This document shows, in pieces, positions 43,636 through 51,772 of a DNA stretch of 64,000 bases (its first letter is position 1; the number at the start of each line of letters is the position of its first letter). Both the position numbers and the translations under genes were made by a program. Source of the DNA: Devosia sp. LC5 (GTDB taxonomy: Bacteria > Pseudomonadota > Alphaproteobacteria > Rhizobiales > Devosiaceae); contig NZ_JNNO01000015.1 of assembly GCF_000735585.1 (NCBI RefSeq), positions 1 to 64,000 on the forward strand, written 5' to 3'. Under the pieces are notes generated by a model that saw only the letters and a list, made by a program, of their open reading frames with translations, had not been told where the DNA came from and made no database searches.

Positions 43636-44422
43636 GCCCCACCTGCTGGATGAAGTGTTTGAACATTGCCGCCAAAACTTGCGGCTGTTCGATGGATGGA
43701 ATGTGCCCGCAATTGGCGATGACCTCGAAACGGGCCCCCCGAATGCGGCTTGCCGTGTCGCGCACCAGATCGGGTGGCGTCGACAGGTCATCGGCCCCAG
43801 CGATAACCAGCGTGGGCACATTGATTGCCCCGATCTGGTCGCTGATATCGGCATCGCGCAGGGTGGCGCAGGTACCGATATAGCCGGCGGCCGGCATGCG
43901 CTCGAACATGTTGCGCCAGCCGGCGAGCTCAATGGCGCGGTCACGCCGAAAATCCTCGGTAAACCAGCGCGCCATCACGCCCTCGGCTATAGCGGCAAGC
44001 CCATCCGCGCGTACTGCGGCGATGCGGTCATTCCACATGGCGGCGCTGCCGACCTTGGGTGCCGTATCGCAAAGGATCAGCCCCGCCAGAATCTGGGGAT
44101 GGCGCAGCGCAAAGCCCTGTGCGATCAACCCGCCGACCGACACACCGGCCAGCACGGCCCGCTGCACATCCAGATACGCCAGCAGACCGGCCAGATCGTC
44201 GATGTGTTCGTCGAGCTGATACTCGCCGTCTGGCGCGTCAGACAGGCCGTGGCCGCGCTTGTCATAGGAAATGACGTGATAGCCATCGCCCAAATCCGCA
44301 ATGAGCTCATCCCAGATGCGGGCATCGGTACCCAGCGAATTGGCCAGCACCAAAGGCAAGCCTTTGGCATTGCCCGCCAGGCGGTAATGCAGATGTATGC
44401 CGTTGACCCGGGCAAAAGCCAT
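43628..44422 (-). CDS. pcaD: 3-oxoadipate enol-lactonase
   Basis: The 264-residue alpha/beta-hydrolase hydrolyses 3-oxoadipate enol-lactone to 3-oxoadipate. The nucleophile elbow is AGVSVGGLIAQ (Ser), with an oxyanion region PLVLANSLGTDARIWD and the catalytic His in NCGHIPSIEQP. The ATG at 44422 gives a standard PcaD start (MAFARVNGIHLHYR). It is the first gene of the leftward pca operon and diverges from pcaQ. Confidence 0.94.
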   Translation of the reverse strand: MAFARVNGIHLHYRLAGNAKGLPLVLANSLGTDARIWDELIADLGDGYHVISYDKRGHGLSDAPDGEYQLDEHIDDLAGLLAYLDVQRAVLAGVSVGGLIAQGFALRHPQILAGLILCDTAPKVGSAAMWNDRIAAVRADGLAAIAEGVMARWFTEDFRRDRAIELAGWRNMFERMPAAGYIGTCATLRDADISDQIGAINVPTLVIAGADDLSTPPDLVRDTASRIRGARFEVIANCGHIPSIEQPQVLAAMFKHFIQQVGHD

Positions 44423-44558
44423 TCGCGTCTCCTCGCCACTGTTAAAGGCCAAGTCGCGCAATCTGTAAAATGAGATATGCTGGTCTAGGTATAACCAATC
44501 ATGTATGTTTCTTCTGACGCGAAGGCCGCTGGCCCAGCTTATGGAACAGGTACGCAAT
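44423..44558. promoter_or_regulatory. pcaD-pcaQ divergent control region
   Basis: This gap must carry the PcaQ-dependent promoter. ATAACC at 44491-44496 equals one half of the published PcaQ box (ATAACC-N4-GGTTAA), but the second half-site is not recognisable here (ATGTAT). It is therefore only a candidate half-site. Confidence 0.4.
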
Positions 44559-45497
44559 ATGGCAAAACTGCTCGACGGGCGGGTCAAGCCGCGCCATTTG
44601 ACCTGTTTCATAGCGGCGGCCCGGCTGAACAGCGTGGTGCGGGCGGCCGAACTGCTCAATATCAGCCAGCCGGCGGCGTCCAAGACCCTTGCCGAGCTTG
44701 AGACAATCCTGGGCGCGCCGCTGTTCGAGCGCCGCCACCGCGGGCTGGTGCTGACCGCCAAGGGCGAGCTGTTCCTGCGCTATGCCGAGGCCAGCATCAC
44801 CGCCCTGCGGCAGGGGTTGGATGCGGTGACGGGGGCGGGAGTGTGGATCGACGTCAAGGTTGGCGCTTTGCCCACCTCCTCGGCTCGTATCCTGCCCAGG
44901 GCGCTGCAGATTTTCACCCAGTCCGGTATCTCCGCGACGGTGCGCGTCATCACCGGTCCCAACGCCTATCTGCTGTCACTGCTGCGCTCGGGCGATGTCG
45001 ATCTGGTTATCGGTCGCATGGCCGAACCCGGTGAAATTGCGGGCCTCTCCTTCGAGCACCTTTATTCCGAAAAGATCGCCTTCGTCGTCGGTCCGGCCCA
45101 TCCGCTCCTCTCGGTGCCCGATTTCACGCTGTCCATGATCGGGCAATATCCGGTGCTGATGCCGCCGCCCGGGGCGGTCATCCTGCCGACGGTCGAACGG
45201 TTGCTGGCCAGTTATGGCGATTTCGCCATGCCCCATCTGGTCGAAACGGTCTCGGATAGTTTCGCCCGTGGTTTCCTGCGCCTGTCCGAGGCCGTGTGGA
45301 TCATCTCCGAGGGCGTGGTCGCCGGCGATGTTCATGACGGGCATCTGTGCCTCTTGCCCGTAGATACCGGACAGACCCTGGGTCCGGTAGGCTTGACCAC
45401 TCCGGCCAATGCGACCCTCTCGTCGCCAGCGCTCTATCTGCTCGATTGCATCCGCGCAGCCGTGAGCGAAATTGCAGGCGTAAACCGCAACGCTTGA
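44559..45497 (+). CDS. pcaQ: LysR-family activator of protocatechuate genes
   Basis: PcaQ-type LysR activators turn on the divergent pca operon in response to carboxymuconate-type intermediates. The 312-residue protein has an N-terminal winged helix-turn-helix (RHLTCFIAAARLNSVVRAAELLNISQPAASKTLAELE) and a substrate-binding domain. The start is not certain: ATG at 44559 gives MAKLLDGRVKPRHL, close to known PcaQ N-termini, but ATG at 44541 and 44505 are in frame. Its divergent position next to pcaD is the classical rhizobial arrangement. Confidence 0.88.
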   Translation: MAKLLDGRVKPRHLTCFIAAARLNSVVRAAELLNISQPAASKTLAELETILGAPLFERRHRGLVLTAKGELFLRYAEASITALRQGLDAVTGAGVWIDVKVGALPTSSARILPRALQIFTQSGISATVRVITGPNAYLLSLLRSGDVDLVIGRMAEPGEIAGLSFEHLYSEKIAFVVGPAHPLLSVPDFTLSMIGQYPVLMPPPGAVILPTVERLLASYGDFAMPHLVETVSDSFARGFLRLSEAVWIISEGVVAGDVHDGHLCLLPVDTGQTLGPVGLTTPANATLSSPALYLLDCIRAAVSEIAGVNRNA

Positions 45498-45528
45498 AGC
45501 GATCGGCGCGCTCAGTCGGACAGGTCGC

Positions 45529-45602
45529 TGGAGCGGGTGAAGGGAATCGAACCCTCGTCACTTGCTTGGGAAGCAAAAGCTCTACCATTGAGCTACACCC
45601 GC
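45529..45602 (-). tRNA. tRNA-Gly (anticodon CCC)
   Basis: The reverse strand folds into a full cloverleaf of 74 bases, including an encoded CCA end. The acceptor stem is GCGGGTG/CACCCGC, the D-arm TAGCTCAATGGTAGAGC, the T-arm GAGGGTTCGATTCCCTT. The seven-base anticodon loop TTCCCAA reads CCC, decoding GGG as glycine. Confidence 0.96.
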
Positions 45603-45658
45603 AACGGCGTCCTAGATGCGGGAAATCGCCGCCGCCGTCAAGCCGGTCCCGCTGCTAA

Positions 45659-45688
45659 GGCCTGCGATCGTAAAGAGATCGCGAGGCC
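45659..45688 (-). terminator. Stem-loop after emrA, possible terminator
   Basis: On the reverse strand GGCCT-c-GCGATC pairs with GATCGC-AGGCC around a seven-base loop, giving 11 bp with one bulge, 17 bases after the emrA stop. No T-run follows, so termination is uncertain. It also lies upstream of the tRNA promoter region. Confidence 0.4.
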
Positions 45689-45704
45689 CCGTTTCAGGGC
45701 AGGC

Positions 45705-46754
45705 CTAAAGCGTCGTCGCCGTGTCCACCGAAACCTCCACCGACATGCCCGGCAATAGCCGCGCGGCCAGGTCCTGGCCTTCGTCCAGCTCGATCCGCAC
45801 CGGGATGCGCTGGGCGATCTTGGTGAAATTGCCGGTGGCATTATCGGGCTTAAGCACGCTGAATTCCGAGCCTGCCGCCGGCGAAATTTCCGAAATATGG
45901 CCGGTCAGCGCACCATAGCCGAGCGCATCGACCTTGATATTAGCCGGCTGCCCCACAACAATTCCCGCCAGCTGGGTTTCCTTGAAATTGGCGATTACCC
46001 AGGTCTGGGGTGGCGTCACCGAGGTCAGTTGGGTACCGATCGACACATATTGGCCCAGGCGCGCGGCGACTTCACCCAATACACCATCGACCGGCGCCAC
46101 GATCCTGGTGTTGGAAATGTTGATCCGCGCCAGTTCGACTGCAGCTTCGGCACCCTTGACCGCGCCTTCCAGCGCCGGCTTGCCGCCTTCCACCAGCGAC
46201 AGGTTCTGTTCGGCAATGCTGACCGAGGCACTGGCCTGGTCGACACTCGATTGCGCCTGCGCCAGTGCCGAATGCACCTGATCCACCGTCGATTGCGGCG
46301 ACAGGCCCGAAGCGAGGAGGGAATCGGTGCGGGCCGCGTCGGCCTGTGCCTTGCTCAGGGCGGCCTGCGCCGCGGCCAGCTGGGCCTTGGCCAGATCGAC
46401 GCTGGCCTGCTTGGAGGCATAATTCTGGTCATAATTGGCCAGCGCATTCTGCTGCTGCAGCAAGGCGGCTTCGGCCTGCGCCAATTGCTGGACATAGATG
46501 CGGTCGTCCAGTTGCACCAGCACGTCGCCCTTGTGCACGCTCTGGTAATCGGTCACCGGCACGGCCACGACATAGCCCGCCAGCTGCGGAGCAATCAGCG
46601 TCACACGGCCTTTGACATAGGCATTATTGGTGCTTTGCACGCTGCTGGTGAAGGGCGGCAATTGCCAGGCATAAAGCACCGCGCCGATGCCGATGAGGCC
46701 GGCCAGCACAGCGGGAATTGTCGCCTTGGACAGAACAAGTTCTTTGATACGCAT
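45705..46754 (-). CDS. HlyD/EmrA-family efflux adaptor protein
   Basis: The 349-residue periplasmic adaptor of a tripartite multidrug pump. One N-terminal membrane anchor (ATIPAVLAGLIGIGAVLYAW) is followed by the biotinyl-lipoyl half (AYVKGRVTLIAPQLAGYVVAVPVTDYQSVHKGDVLVQLDD). A long Ala/Gln-rich coiled coil spans about residues 90-200. The second lipoyl half (IVAPVDGVLGEVAARLGQYVSIG) and beta-barrel complete the fold. It follows the MFS gene by 22 bases in the order marR-emrB-emrA. Confidence 0.9.
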   Translation of the reverse strand: MRIKELVLSKATIPAVLAGLIGIGAVLYAWQLPPFTSSVQSTNNAYVKGRVTLIAPQLAGYVVAVPVTDYQSVHKGDVLVQLDDRIYVQQLAQAEAALLQQQNALANYDQNYASKQASVDLAKAQLAAAQAALSKAQADAARTDSLLASGLSPQSTVDQVHSALAQAQSSVDQASASVSIAEQNLSLVEGGKPALEGAVKGAEAAVELARINISNTRIVAPVDGVLGEVAARLGQYVSIGTQLTSVTPPQTWVIANFKETQLAGIVVGQPANIKVDALGYGALTGHISEISPAAGSEFSVLKPDNATGNFTKIAQRIPVRIELDEGQDLAARLLPGMSVEVSVDTATTL

Positions 46755-46776
46755 AGTTTGGTCTTTCAGGTCGGCA

Positions 46777-48420
46777 TCAGGCGGGTTGCGCCTGGAGCGG
46801 GGCGGCAGGCTTGCTCAAAGCGGCAAGCGCCAAATGGGTGAGCAGCACGGCGATGGCCGCCAGACTTGCCGCGAAAATCAAGAAAAACAGATCGTTATAG
46901 GCCAGCACATTGGCCTGCTGGGTGGCCGACTGGCCCAGCAGCGCCAGGCCCCTGGCGTCGCGTTGCGCCGGGTCGGTCAGCACGCGGGCATAGGCGCCGC
47001 CATAGGCCTGGATGCGCTGGGCCACCAGCGGGTCGAGCAGGGTGATGCCTTGCGCGATCACATTGGAATGGAACTGCTCGCGCAGCGTCACGAAGCTGCC
47101 GAATATGGCCGAACCCAATAGGCCCCCCAGCGTCTGGCTGGTCAGGAACACCGTGAGGAACGACAGGATATATTGCGGTCCCCGCGCCAGTGCCCGCAAA
47201 AAGCCATGCAGCATGGCCGGCGGCAGGAACAGGCCCGTGGCCATTCCGATCAGCGCCTGGCTGACAAAGAACTGCTCGGGCCGGCTCAGCACCGTGCTTT
47301 GGGAATCCATCCAGGCGGCAATGGCGATCAGCACCAGCGCGGTCAGGTGGAACAGCGGTACGCGCGCAGGCTTCATCACCATGCTCAGCCCGGCCGTGGC
47401 TGCAAAGGTCGCCACCCCGACAATGCTGAACAGGCCAATGAGCTGGTCATTCTGCAGATTGAGCACGCTGAACAGGCCAAACACCCCCACCGATTGCTCC
47501 GACAGCAGCAGACGGATGACGATCAAGGAACCGGCAAAGATCAGCATGTCGCGGCCGAACAGCCAGCGCAGGTCGATAATGGGGTTCTTGCGATGCAGTT
47601 CGACGAGGCAAAACAGCACCAGCGAGCCAATGCCCACCGCCAGCAACACCCCGATCCACGGCGCCTCGAGCCACCAATAGACCCGGCCCATGCCCAGCAC
47701 GATGGCTATGCAGGCGAACCCCGCTGCCATCAGTGGCAGGCTGATAATGTCGTCCTTGTCAAACACCTTGGCGCGCGGCGGCGGCACCAGCGGCACGAGG
47801 AATACGATGGCGAGGCTCACCAGGGCGAGGCCGGCCTCGACCATATACAGCCCCTGCCAATCGCCCATGGCCAGCAGGTCTGGCGAGATGATGCGGGCCA
47901 GCGGCAGCGACAGCGAGCTGCCCAGCATGCCGAAGCACAGCCCGATGGTCAGCTTCTTGGCTGGCGGCAGCCATTCGAGCATATAGAAGAAGGCCAGTGT
48001 GCTCAGCGGCGCCGCAGCAATCCCCATGATAGCGCGCACCCAGATCGCCGATTGCAGGTCATGAGCAAACAGATGCGCCAGAACAATCAGCGCATAGACA
48101 ATGATGCCCAGCTCGGCAAAACGCCGCATGCCGAACTGGCTGCGGATTTTGAACATCACGATCGTGCCGGTCATGTTGGTGGCAAAATAAACCGTCGGCA
48201 GCCAGGCCATTTCGGTCGCCGTCGCGCCAAACGAGGCCTGCAAGCCGGTCAGGTTCGCTGTGACCAGATTGAGCCCCAGCCCCTGGGTAATGCCCAGCAC
48301 GATGGAGCTGATCACATAGACCATGTTCCACAGCGGCGGCTTGGGCACAAAGGGCGCCATGCCCGGCGGGCCAGCAGGGGCGGGGGCAGGGGCGACAGCA
48401 ATTGGAGCCTGCTCGTTCAC
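46777..48420 (-). CDS. DHA2-family MFS multidrug exporter (EmrB type)
   Basis: A 547-residue drug:proton antiporter with 14 predicted membrane segments, of the EmrB/QacA group. Landmarks are NLTGLQASFGATATEMAWLPTVYFATNM and the motif C-like region RAIMGIAAAPLSTLAFFYML. The N-terminus is unusually rich in Ala/Pro (VAPAPAPAGPPG). The start codon is GTG, overlapping the marR stop as GTGA, so it is translationally coupled to its regulator. The substrate is not inferable. Confidence 0.9.
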   Translation of the reverse strand: MNEQAPIAVAPAPAPAGPPGMAPFVPKPPLWNMVYVISSIVLGITQGLGLNLVTANLTGLQASFGATATEMAWLPTVYFATNMTGTIVMFKIRSQFGMRRFAELGIIVYALIVLAHLFAHDLQSAIWVRAIMGIAAAPLSTLAFFYMLEWLPPAKKLTIGLCFGMLGSSLSLPLARIISPDLLAMGDWQGLYMVEAGLALVSLAIVFLVPLVPPPRAKVFDKDDIISLPLMAAGFACIAIVLGMGRVYWWLEAPWIGVLLAVGIGSLVLFCLVELHRKNPIIDLRWLFGRDMLIFAGSLIVIRLLLSEQSVGVFGLFSVLNLQNDQLIGLFSIVGVATFAATAGLSMVMKPARVPLFHLTALVLIAIAAWMDSQSTVLSRPEQFFVSQALIGMATGLFLPPAMLHGFLRALARGPQYILSFLTVFLTSQTLGGLLGSAIFGSFVTLREQFHSNVIAQGITLLDPLVAQRIQAYGGAYARVLTDPAQRDARGLALLGQSATQQANVLAYNDLFFLIFAASLAAIAVLLTHLALAALSKPAAPLQAQPA

Positions 48421-48884
48421 GGCACCTGCTCCTCGAGCGCGTCGCTGACCGGTGGCTTCAGTGCCTCGATGCGCTCCAGCAATGTCGTCAAAATCCGGCT
48501 GGTGGTTGCGATGTCCTCGGCGCTCAGCCCATCCAGCAATTGCGCATTGAGCCCGTCGGTCAGCATCCCAACCTGCTCGGCCAGCGGCCGCCCGGCATCG
48601 GTCAGCATGATCAGCTTGGCGCGGCGGTCATGCGGCGCCGGCTCGCGCCTGACATGGCCCAGGCTTTCCAGCCCATCCAATATCCGCACCGCCGTCGGAT
48701 GCTCGACGCCCAGAAATTCGGTCACCGCCGCCTGGCTCACCCCCTCGGGGCTGCGCACCAATTGCAACAGCACACGCGCCCGCGCCGAGGTCAGCCCCAG
48801 GCCCTTGAGCTGGGCATCAAAGCCCGTGCTCAATTCCCGGCCCACCCGGCCGATGATGCGCAGCAGATTAGAGTTCGGAGCCAT
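48417..48884 (-). CDS. MarR-family regulator of the efflux operon
   Basis: A 155-residue winged-helix MarR repressor. The DNA-binding part reads LTSARARVLLQLVRSPEGVSQAAVTEFLGVEHPTAVRILDGLESLGHVRREPAPHDRRAK in order, with the typical DRRAK wing. The ATG at 48884 is preferred over a TTG at 48896. It is first in its operon and probably represses it through the palindrome just upstream. Confidence 0.9.
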   Translation of the reverse strand: MAPNSNLLRIIGRVGRELSTGFDAQLKGLGLTSARARVLLQLVRSPEGVSQAAVTEFLGVEHPTAVRILDGLESLGHVRREPAPHDRRAKLIMLTDAGRPLAEQVGMLTDGLNAQLLDGLSAEDIATTSRILTTLLERIEALKPPVSDALEEQVP

Positions 48885-48902
48885 TATGTAGACCAATACA
48901 AT

Positions 48903-48914
48903 GTAGCATGCTAC
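48903..48914. promoter_or_regulatory. Candidate MarR operator upstream of marR-emrB-emrA
   Basis: GTAGCATGCTAC is a perfect 12-bp palindrome, 19 bases before the marR start, in the position expected for autoregulation. The length and AT content are in the MarR operator range. Confidence 0.55.
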
Positions 48915-49032
48915 TTATATTGGCGATGTAGGCCCGATCCCGCCTTCTGTCCATGCCCCATTTCGGCATGGCTCCTTTGCAATCAGGAAGGGCGCCTGTT
49001 TTACCCCAAGGCCTCCCCCCACACCGCATCTT

Positions 49033-49104
49033 CCTCGGGCTCGACCCGAGGACCTCTCCCGGCCAGCGCCGAGTCGAGAATGGCCCTCGGGTCAAGCCCG
49101 AGGG
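49033..49104. repeat. Two REP-like CCTCGGG hairpins
   Basis: CCTCGGG/CCCGAGG (49033-49051) and CCCTCGGG/CCCGAGGG (49084-49104) form two hairpins with five-base loops in the marR-dcd gap. The second sits 22 bases after the convergent end of the dCTP deaminase gene and might help to end its transcript. Confidence 0.6.
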
Positions 49105-49125
49105 AAACGCGGTGGGTGTGATGGC

Positions 49126-50238
49126 TTACGGCGTATAAGGCTTGAAATGCTTGGACAGCTTGAGCGTCTGCGCCTGATAGTTCGACCCCAAGGCCGTGCC
49201 ATAGAGCCGGTCCGGCGCTTCCGCCAGCGTCTCGTAGATCAGCCGGCCGATGGTCTGCCCATGCCCCAGCAGGAACGGCACTTCGCGGCTGCGCACTTCG
49301 AGCACCGCCCGGCTGCCGCTACCCCCCGCCGGCGAATGCCCGAATCCGGGGTCGAAAAAGCCCGCATAATGCACGCGGAATTCGCCCACCAGCGGATCGA
49401 ACGGCACCATTTCGGCGGCATGGCTGGGGGGCACATGCACCGCCTCGTCGCTCACCAGAATGTAGAATTCATCCGGGTCGAGGATCAGCTCCTCCCGTCC
49501 GCGATTGGTCAGCGGCTCCCAGAAATCCAGCACGTCCAGCGCCGCCTTCTTGTCGACATCGACCACCGCCGTATGCCGCTTGGAGCGGAACCCAATCAGC
49601 CCATTGCGCCCATCGCCCTTGAGGTCGATGGACAGCGCAATGCCTTCTCCAACCGGATAATGGCCGCCAAACACCAAAGTGTCGGAATCGTGCAGCGCCC
49701 GGTGTTCGGCGATAGACAGCCGCGTATCGCCCGAGCGGAACCGCATCTGGCTCAGCCGCGATCCGGTCCGCACCAGCACCGGGAAGGTGCGCGGGCTGAC
49801 TTCGAGATAAAGCGGGCCCTTATAGCCCTCGGGCATCTGATCGAATCCGCGCGCCCGATCGCCGATGACGCGGGTGAACACATCGAGCCGCCCGGTCGAA
49901 CTTTTGGGATTGGCCGAGGCGCTGACAGCGTCCGGCAGATCAAGGCTCTCCTGCAACGGCACCAGATAGACGCAGCCGCGCTCCAGCACCGCGCCGTTCT
50001 TGAGGTCAATTTCATGCAGCTTGAGCGCTTCGATCCGTTCGGCCACCGAATGGCTGGGGCCGGGCAGGAAGCTGGAGCGCACGCGATAGGCCACATCGCC
50101 CAATCGCAGGTCCAGGCTCGCCGGCTGCACCTGATCGTGATCGAAGGGGCGCGCAGCGATGATCGCGCCTTCATGGGCCAGCTTTTCGATCAATCGCGCC
50201 GGAAACACGCCCCGCGGCCAGGCCTGCTGCTTGTCCAT
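49126..50238 (-). CDS. dcd: 2'-deoxycytidine 5'-triphosphate deaminase, long alphaproteobacterial form
   Basis: The enzyme deaminates dCTP to dUTP for thymidylate synthesis. At 370 residues it is about twice the usual Dcd length. The N-terminal half keeps DHDQVQPASLDLRLGDVAYRV and VSASANPKSSTGRLDVFTRVIGD, with the conserved Ser/Arg substrate region. The C-terminal half repeats dUTPase-fold features (DEAVHVPPSHAAEM, HYAGFFDPGFG). This tandem architecture is common in Hyphomicrobiales. It diverges from metZ. Confidence 0.9.
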   Translation of the reverse strand: MDKQQAWPRGVFPARLIEKLAHEGAIIAARPFDHDQVQPASLDLRLGDVAYRVRSSFLPGPSHSVAERIEALKLHEIDLKNGAVLERGCVYLVPLQESLDLPDAVSASANPKSSTGRLDVFTRVIGDRARGFDQMPEGYKGPLYLEVSPRTFPVLVRTGSRLSQMRFRSGDTRLSIAEHRALHDSDTLVFGGHYPVGEGIALSIDLKGDGRNGLIGFRSKRHTAVVDVDKKAALDVLDFWEPLTNRGREELILDPDEFYILVSDEAVHVPPSHAAEMVPFDPLVGEFRVHYAGFFDPGFGHSPAGGSGSRAVLEVRSREVPFLLGHGQTIGRLIYETLAEAPDRLYGTALGSNYQAQTLKLSKHFKPYTP

Positions 50239-50323
50239 GTTACCTTCGCATGCGTATCGAGGGCTTAGTCCCTACCAATCCCTGCAATTGACGCCAACAG
50301 GCAATTGGCCTTAGATCACAGCC

Positions 50324-50378
50324 CAGTGGTGATTTGGCCGGTCGGTTGCAGCCACTTTAAAGAAATTGCTAAAGACCG
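50324..50378 (+). ncRNA. SAM-II riboswitch upstream of metZ
   Basis: The aptamer shows P1 AGTGG (50325-50329) with CCACT (50352-50356), the conserved TGATTT after P1, and TTTAAAGAAATTGCTAAAG in the 3' part. The H-type pseudoknot stem is CGGTC (50339-50343) with GACCG (50374-50378). This matches the known SAM-II class, which represses methionine-synthesis genes when S-adenosylmethionine is high. Confidence 0.93.
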
Positions 50379-50384
50379 TTTTCA

Positions 50385-50412
50385 ACCGGCCACCTTCGTG
50401 TGCCGGTTTTTT
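50385..50412 (+). terminator. Terminator hairpin after the SAM-II aptamer
   Basis: ACCGGC (50385-50390) pairs with GCCGGT (50402-50407), with an inner CAC/GTG extension, followed by a T-run to 50412. It ends 15 bases before metZ. Bases 50385-50391 can instead pair with GGCCGGT (50336-50342) inside the aptamer, giving an antiterminator arrangement. Confidence 0.75.
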
Positions 50413-50427
50413 GTTGAAAGTGCCGTC

Positions 50428-51636
50428 ATGTCCAAGACGAACAATCCGCTGCTCGATCCGGCCCGCTTGTCGCCGCAAACCCAGCTGGTCCATGGCGGCG
50501 GCATGCGCACCGGTTTCAACGAAACCAGCGAGGCCATTTTCCTCAATTCGGGCTATTCCTATCCCAGCTCCGAACATGCCGAACTGTTGTTCCAGGGCAA
50601 GATACCCGGCGGCCACAATTATTCGCGCTTCGCCAACCCAACCGTCGACATGTTCCAGCAGCGCATGGCGCTGCTCGAAGGGGCAGAGGCCGGCCGTGCT
50701 TTCGCCTCGGGCATGGCCGCTGTCACCAATGCGGTAATGAGCCAGGTGCGGGCAGGGGACCATATCGTGGCCGCCCAGGCCCTGTTCGGCGGCTGCCGCT
50801 ATGTGGTGGAAGATTATGCGCCGCGCTTCGGCGTGGCTTCCACCCTGGTCGATGGCCGCGACCCGCAGAATTTCGCCCGCGCCCTGCAGCCCAATACCAA
50901 GGTTGTGTTCATCGAAACCCCGACCAATCCGACGCTCGAACTGGTCGACATCAAGGCCGTCGCCGAGATCGCCCATGCCCATGGCGCCAAGCTCATCGTC
51001 GACAATGTCTTTTCCACCGCCCTCTACCAGAAGCCGCTCGAGCTGGGCGCCGATCTCGTCACCTATTCGGCCACCAAGCATATCGACGGGCAGGGCCGGG
51101 TGCTGGGCGGCATCGTGTTGGGCTCCAAGGCCCTGATCGAGGGCGACGTGCACATGTTCCTGCGCCAGACCGGCGCCACCCTCAGCGCCTTCAACGCCTG
51201 GATACTGCTCAAGGGCCTCGAAACCTATGCCCTGCGCGTCGAGCGGATGACCGACAGCGCCGAGAAGGTGGCTGCCGCCCTGGCCAGCCATCCCAAGGTC
51301 GAGCGCGTCATCTATCCGCATCACCCCAGCCACCAGCAATATGACCTCGCCAAGCGCCAGATGGCGCGCGGCTCGACCCTCCTCGCCATCGACGTCAAGG
51401 GCGGCCAGGACGCCGCCTTCGCCTTCTGCGATAGCCTGGCGGTGATCCTGATTTCCAACAATCTGGGCGATGCCAAATCGCTGATCACCCACCCGCGCAC
51501 CACCACCCATGCGCGCCTCACCGAGGACGTGCGCTTGGAAACCGGCGTCACCCCGGGCCTGGTGCGCCTCTCGGTCGGCCTCGAATCCAGCGATGATCTG
51601 ATTGCCGACCTGATGTATGGCCTCGATCAGGTCTGA
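50428..51636 (+). CDS. metZ: O-succinylhomoserine sulfhydrylase
   Basis: MetZ makes homocysteine from O-succinylhomoserine and sulfide. The 402-residue PLP enzyme of the Cys/Met metabolism family has the cofactor lysine at residue 217 (YSATKHIDGQGRVLGG), NYSRFANPTVDMFQQRMALLEGAEAG and the SLGDAKSL-equivalent NNLGDAKSLITHPRTTTH. The ATG at 50428 lies after the riboswitch and terminator; the open frame upstream is riboswitch sequence. Control by SAM-II fits a methionine biosynthesis role. Confidence 0.94.
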   Translation: MSKTNNPLLDPARLSPQTQLVHGGGMRTGFNETSEAIFLNSGYSYPSSEHAELLFQGKIPGGHNYSRFANPTVDMFQQRMALLEGAEAGRAFASGMAAVTNAVMSQVRAGDHIVAAQALFGGCRYVVEDYAPRFGVASTLVDGRDPQNFARALQPNTKVVFIETPTNPTLELVDIKAVAEIAHAHGAKLIVDNVFSTALYQKPLELGADLVTYSATKHIDGQGRVLGGIVLGSKALIEGDVHMFLRQTGATLSAFNAWILLKGLETYALRVERMTDSAEKVAAALASHPKVERVIYPHHPSHQQYDLAKRQMARGSTLLAIDVKGGQDAAFAFCDSLAVILISNNLGDAKSLITHPRTTTHARLTEDVRLETGVTPGLVRLSVGLESSDDLIADLMYGLDQV

Positions 51637-51650
51637 AATGTTCACGACTA

Positions 51651-51683
51651 GACCTCATGGTGAGCCTGTCGAACCACGAGGTC
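51651..51683. repeat. REP-like repeat, third copy of the GACCTC family
   Basis: The 33-base unit from GACCTC to GAGGTC is the inverse of the unit at 38158-38190, with 32 of 33 positions equal. It lies just after the metZ stop. Confidence 0.75.
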
Positions 51684-51772
51684 GTGCCGCAATGCCGTCC
51701 AGGTTACCATTGCTGAAGCGTGTGATTTTGGGCTGGATTCAGTCACAGCCACGGAACGGCACCTCGCCCTTG

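Noticed and set aside
44491-44506. Complete PcaQ box before pcaD
   Set aside because: Only the ATAACC half is present; the second half-site does not match, so only a candidate half-site was reported.
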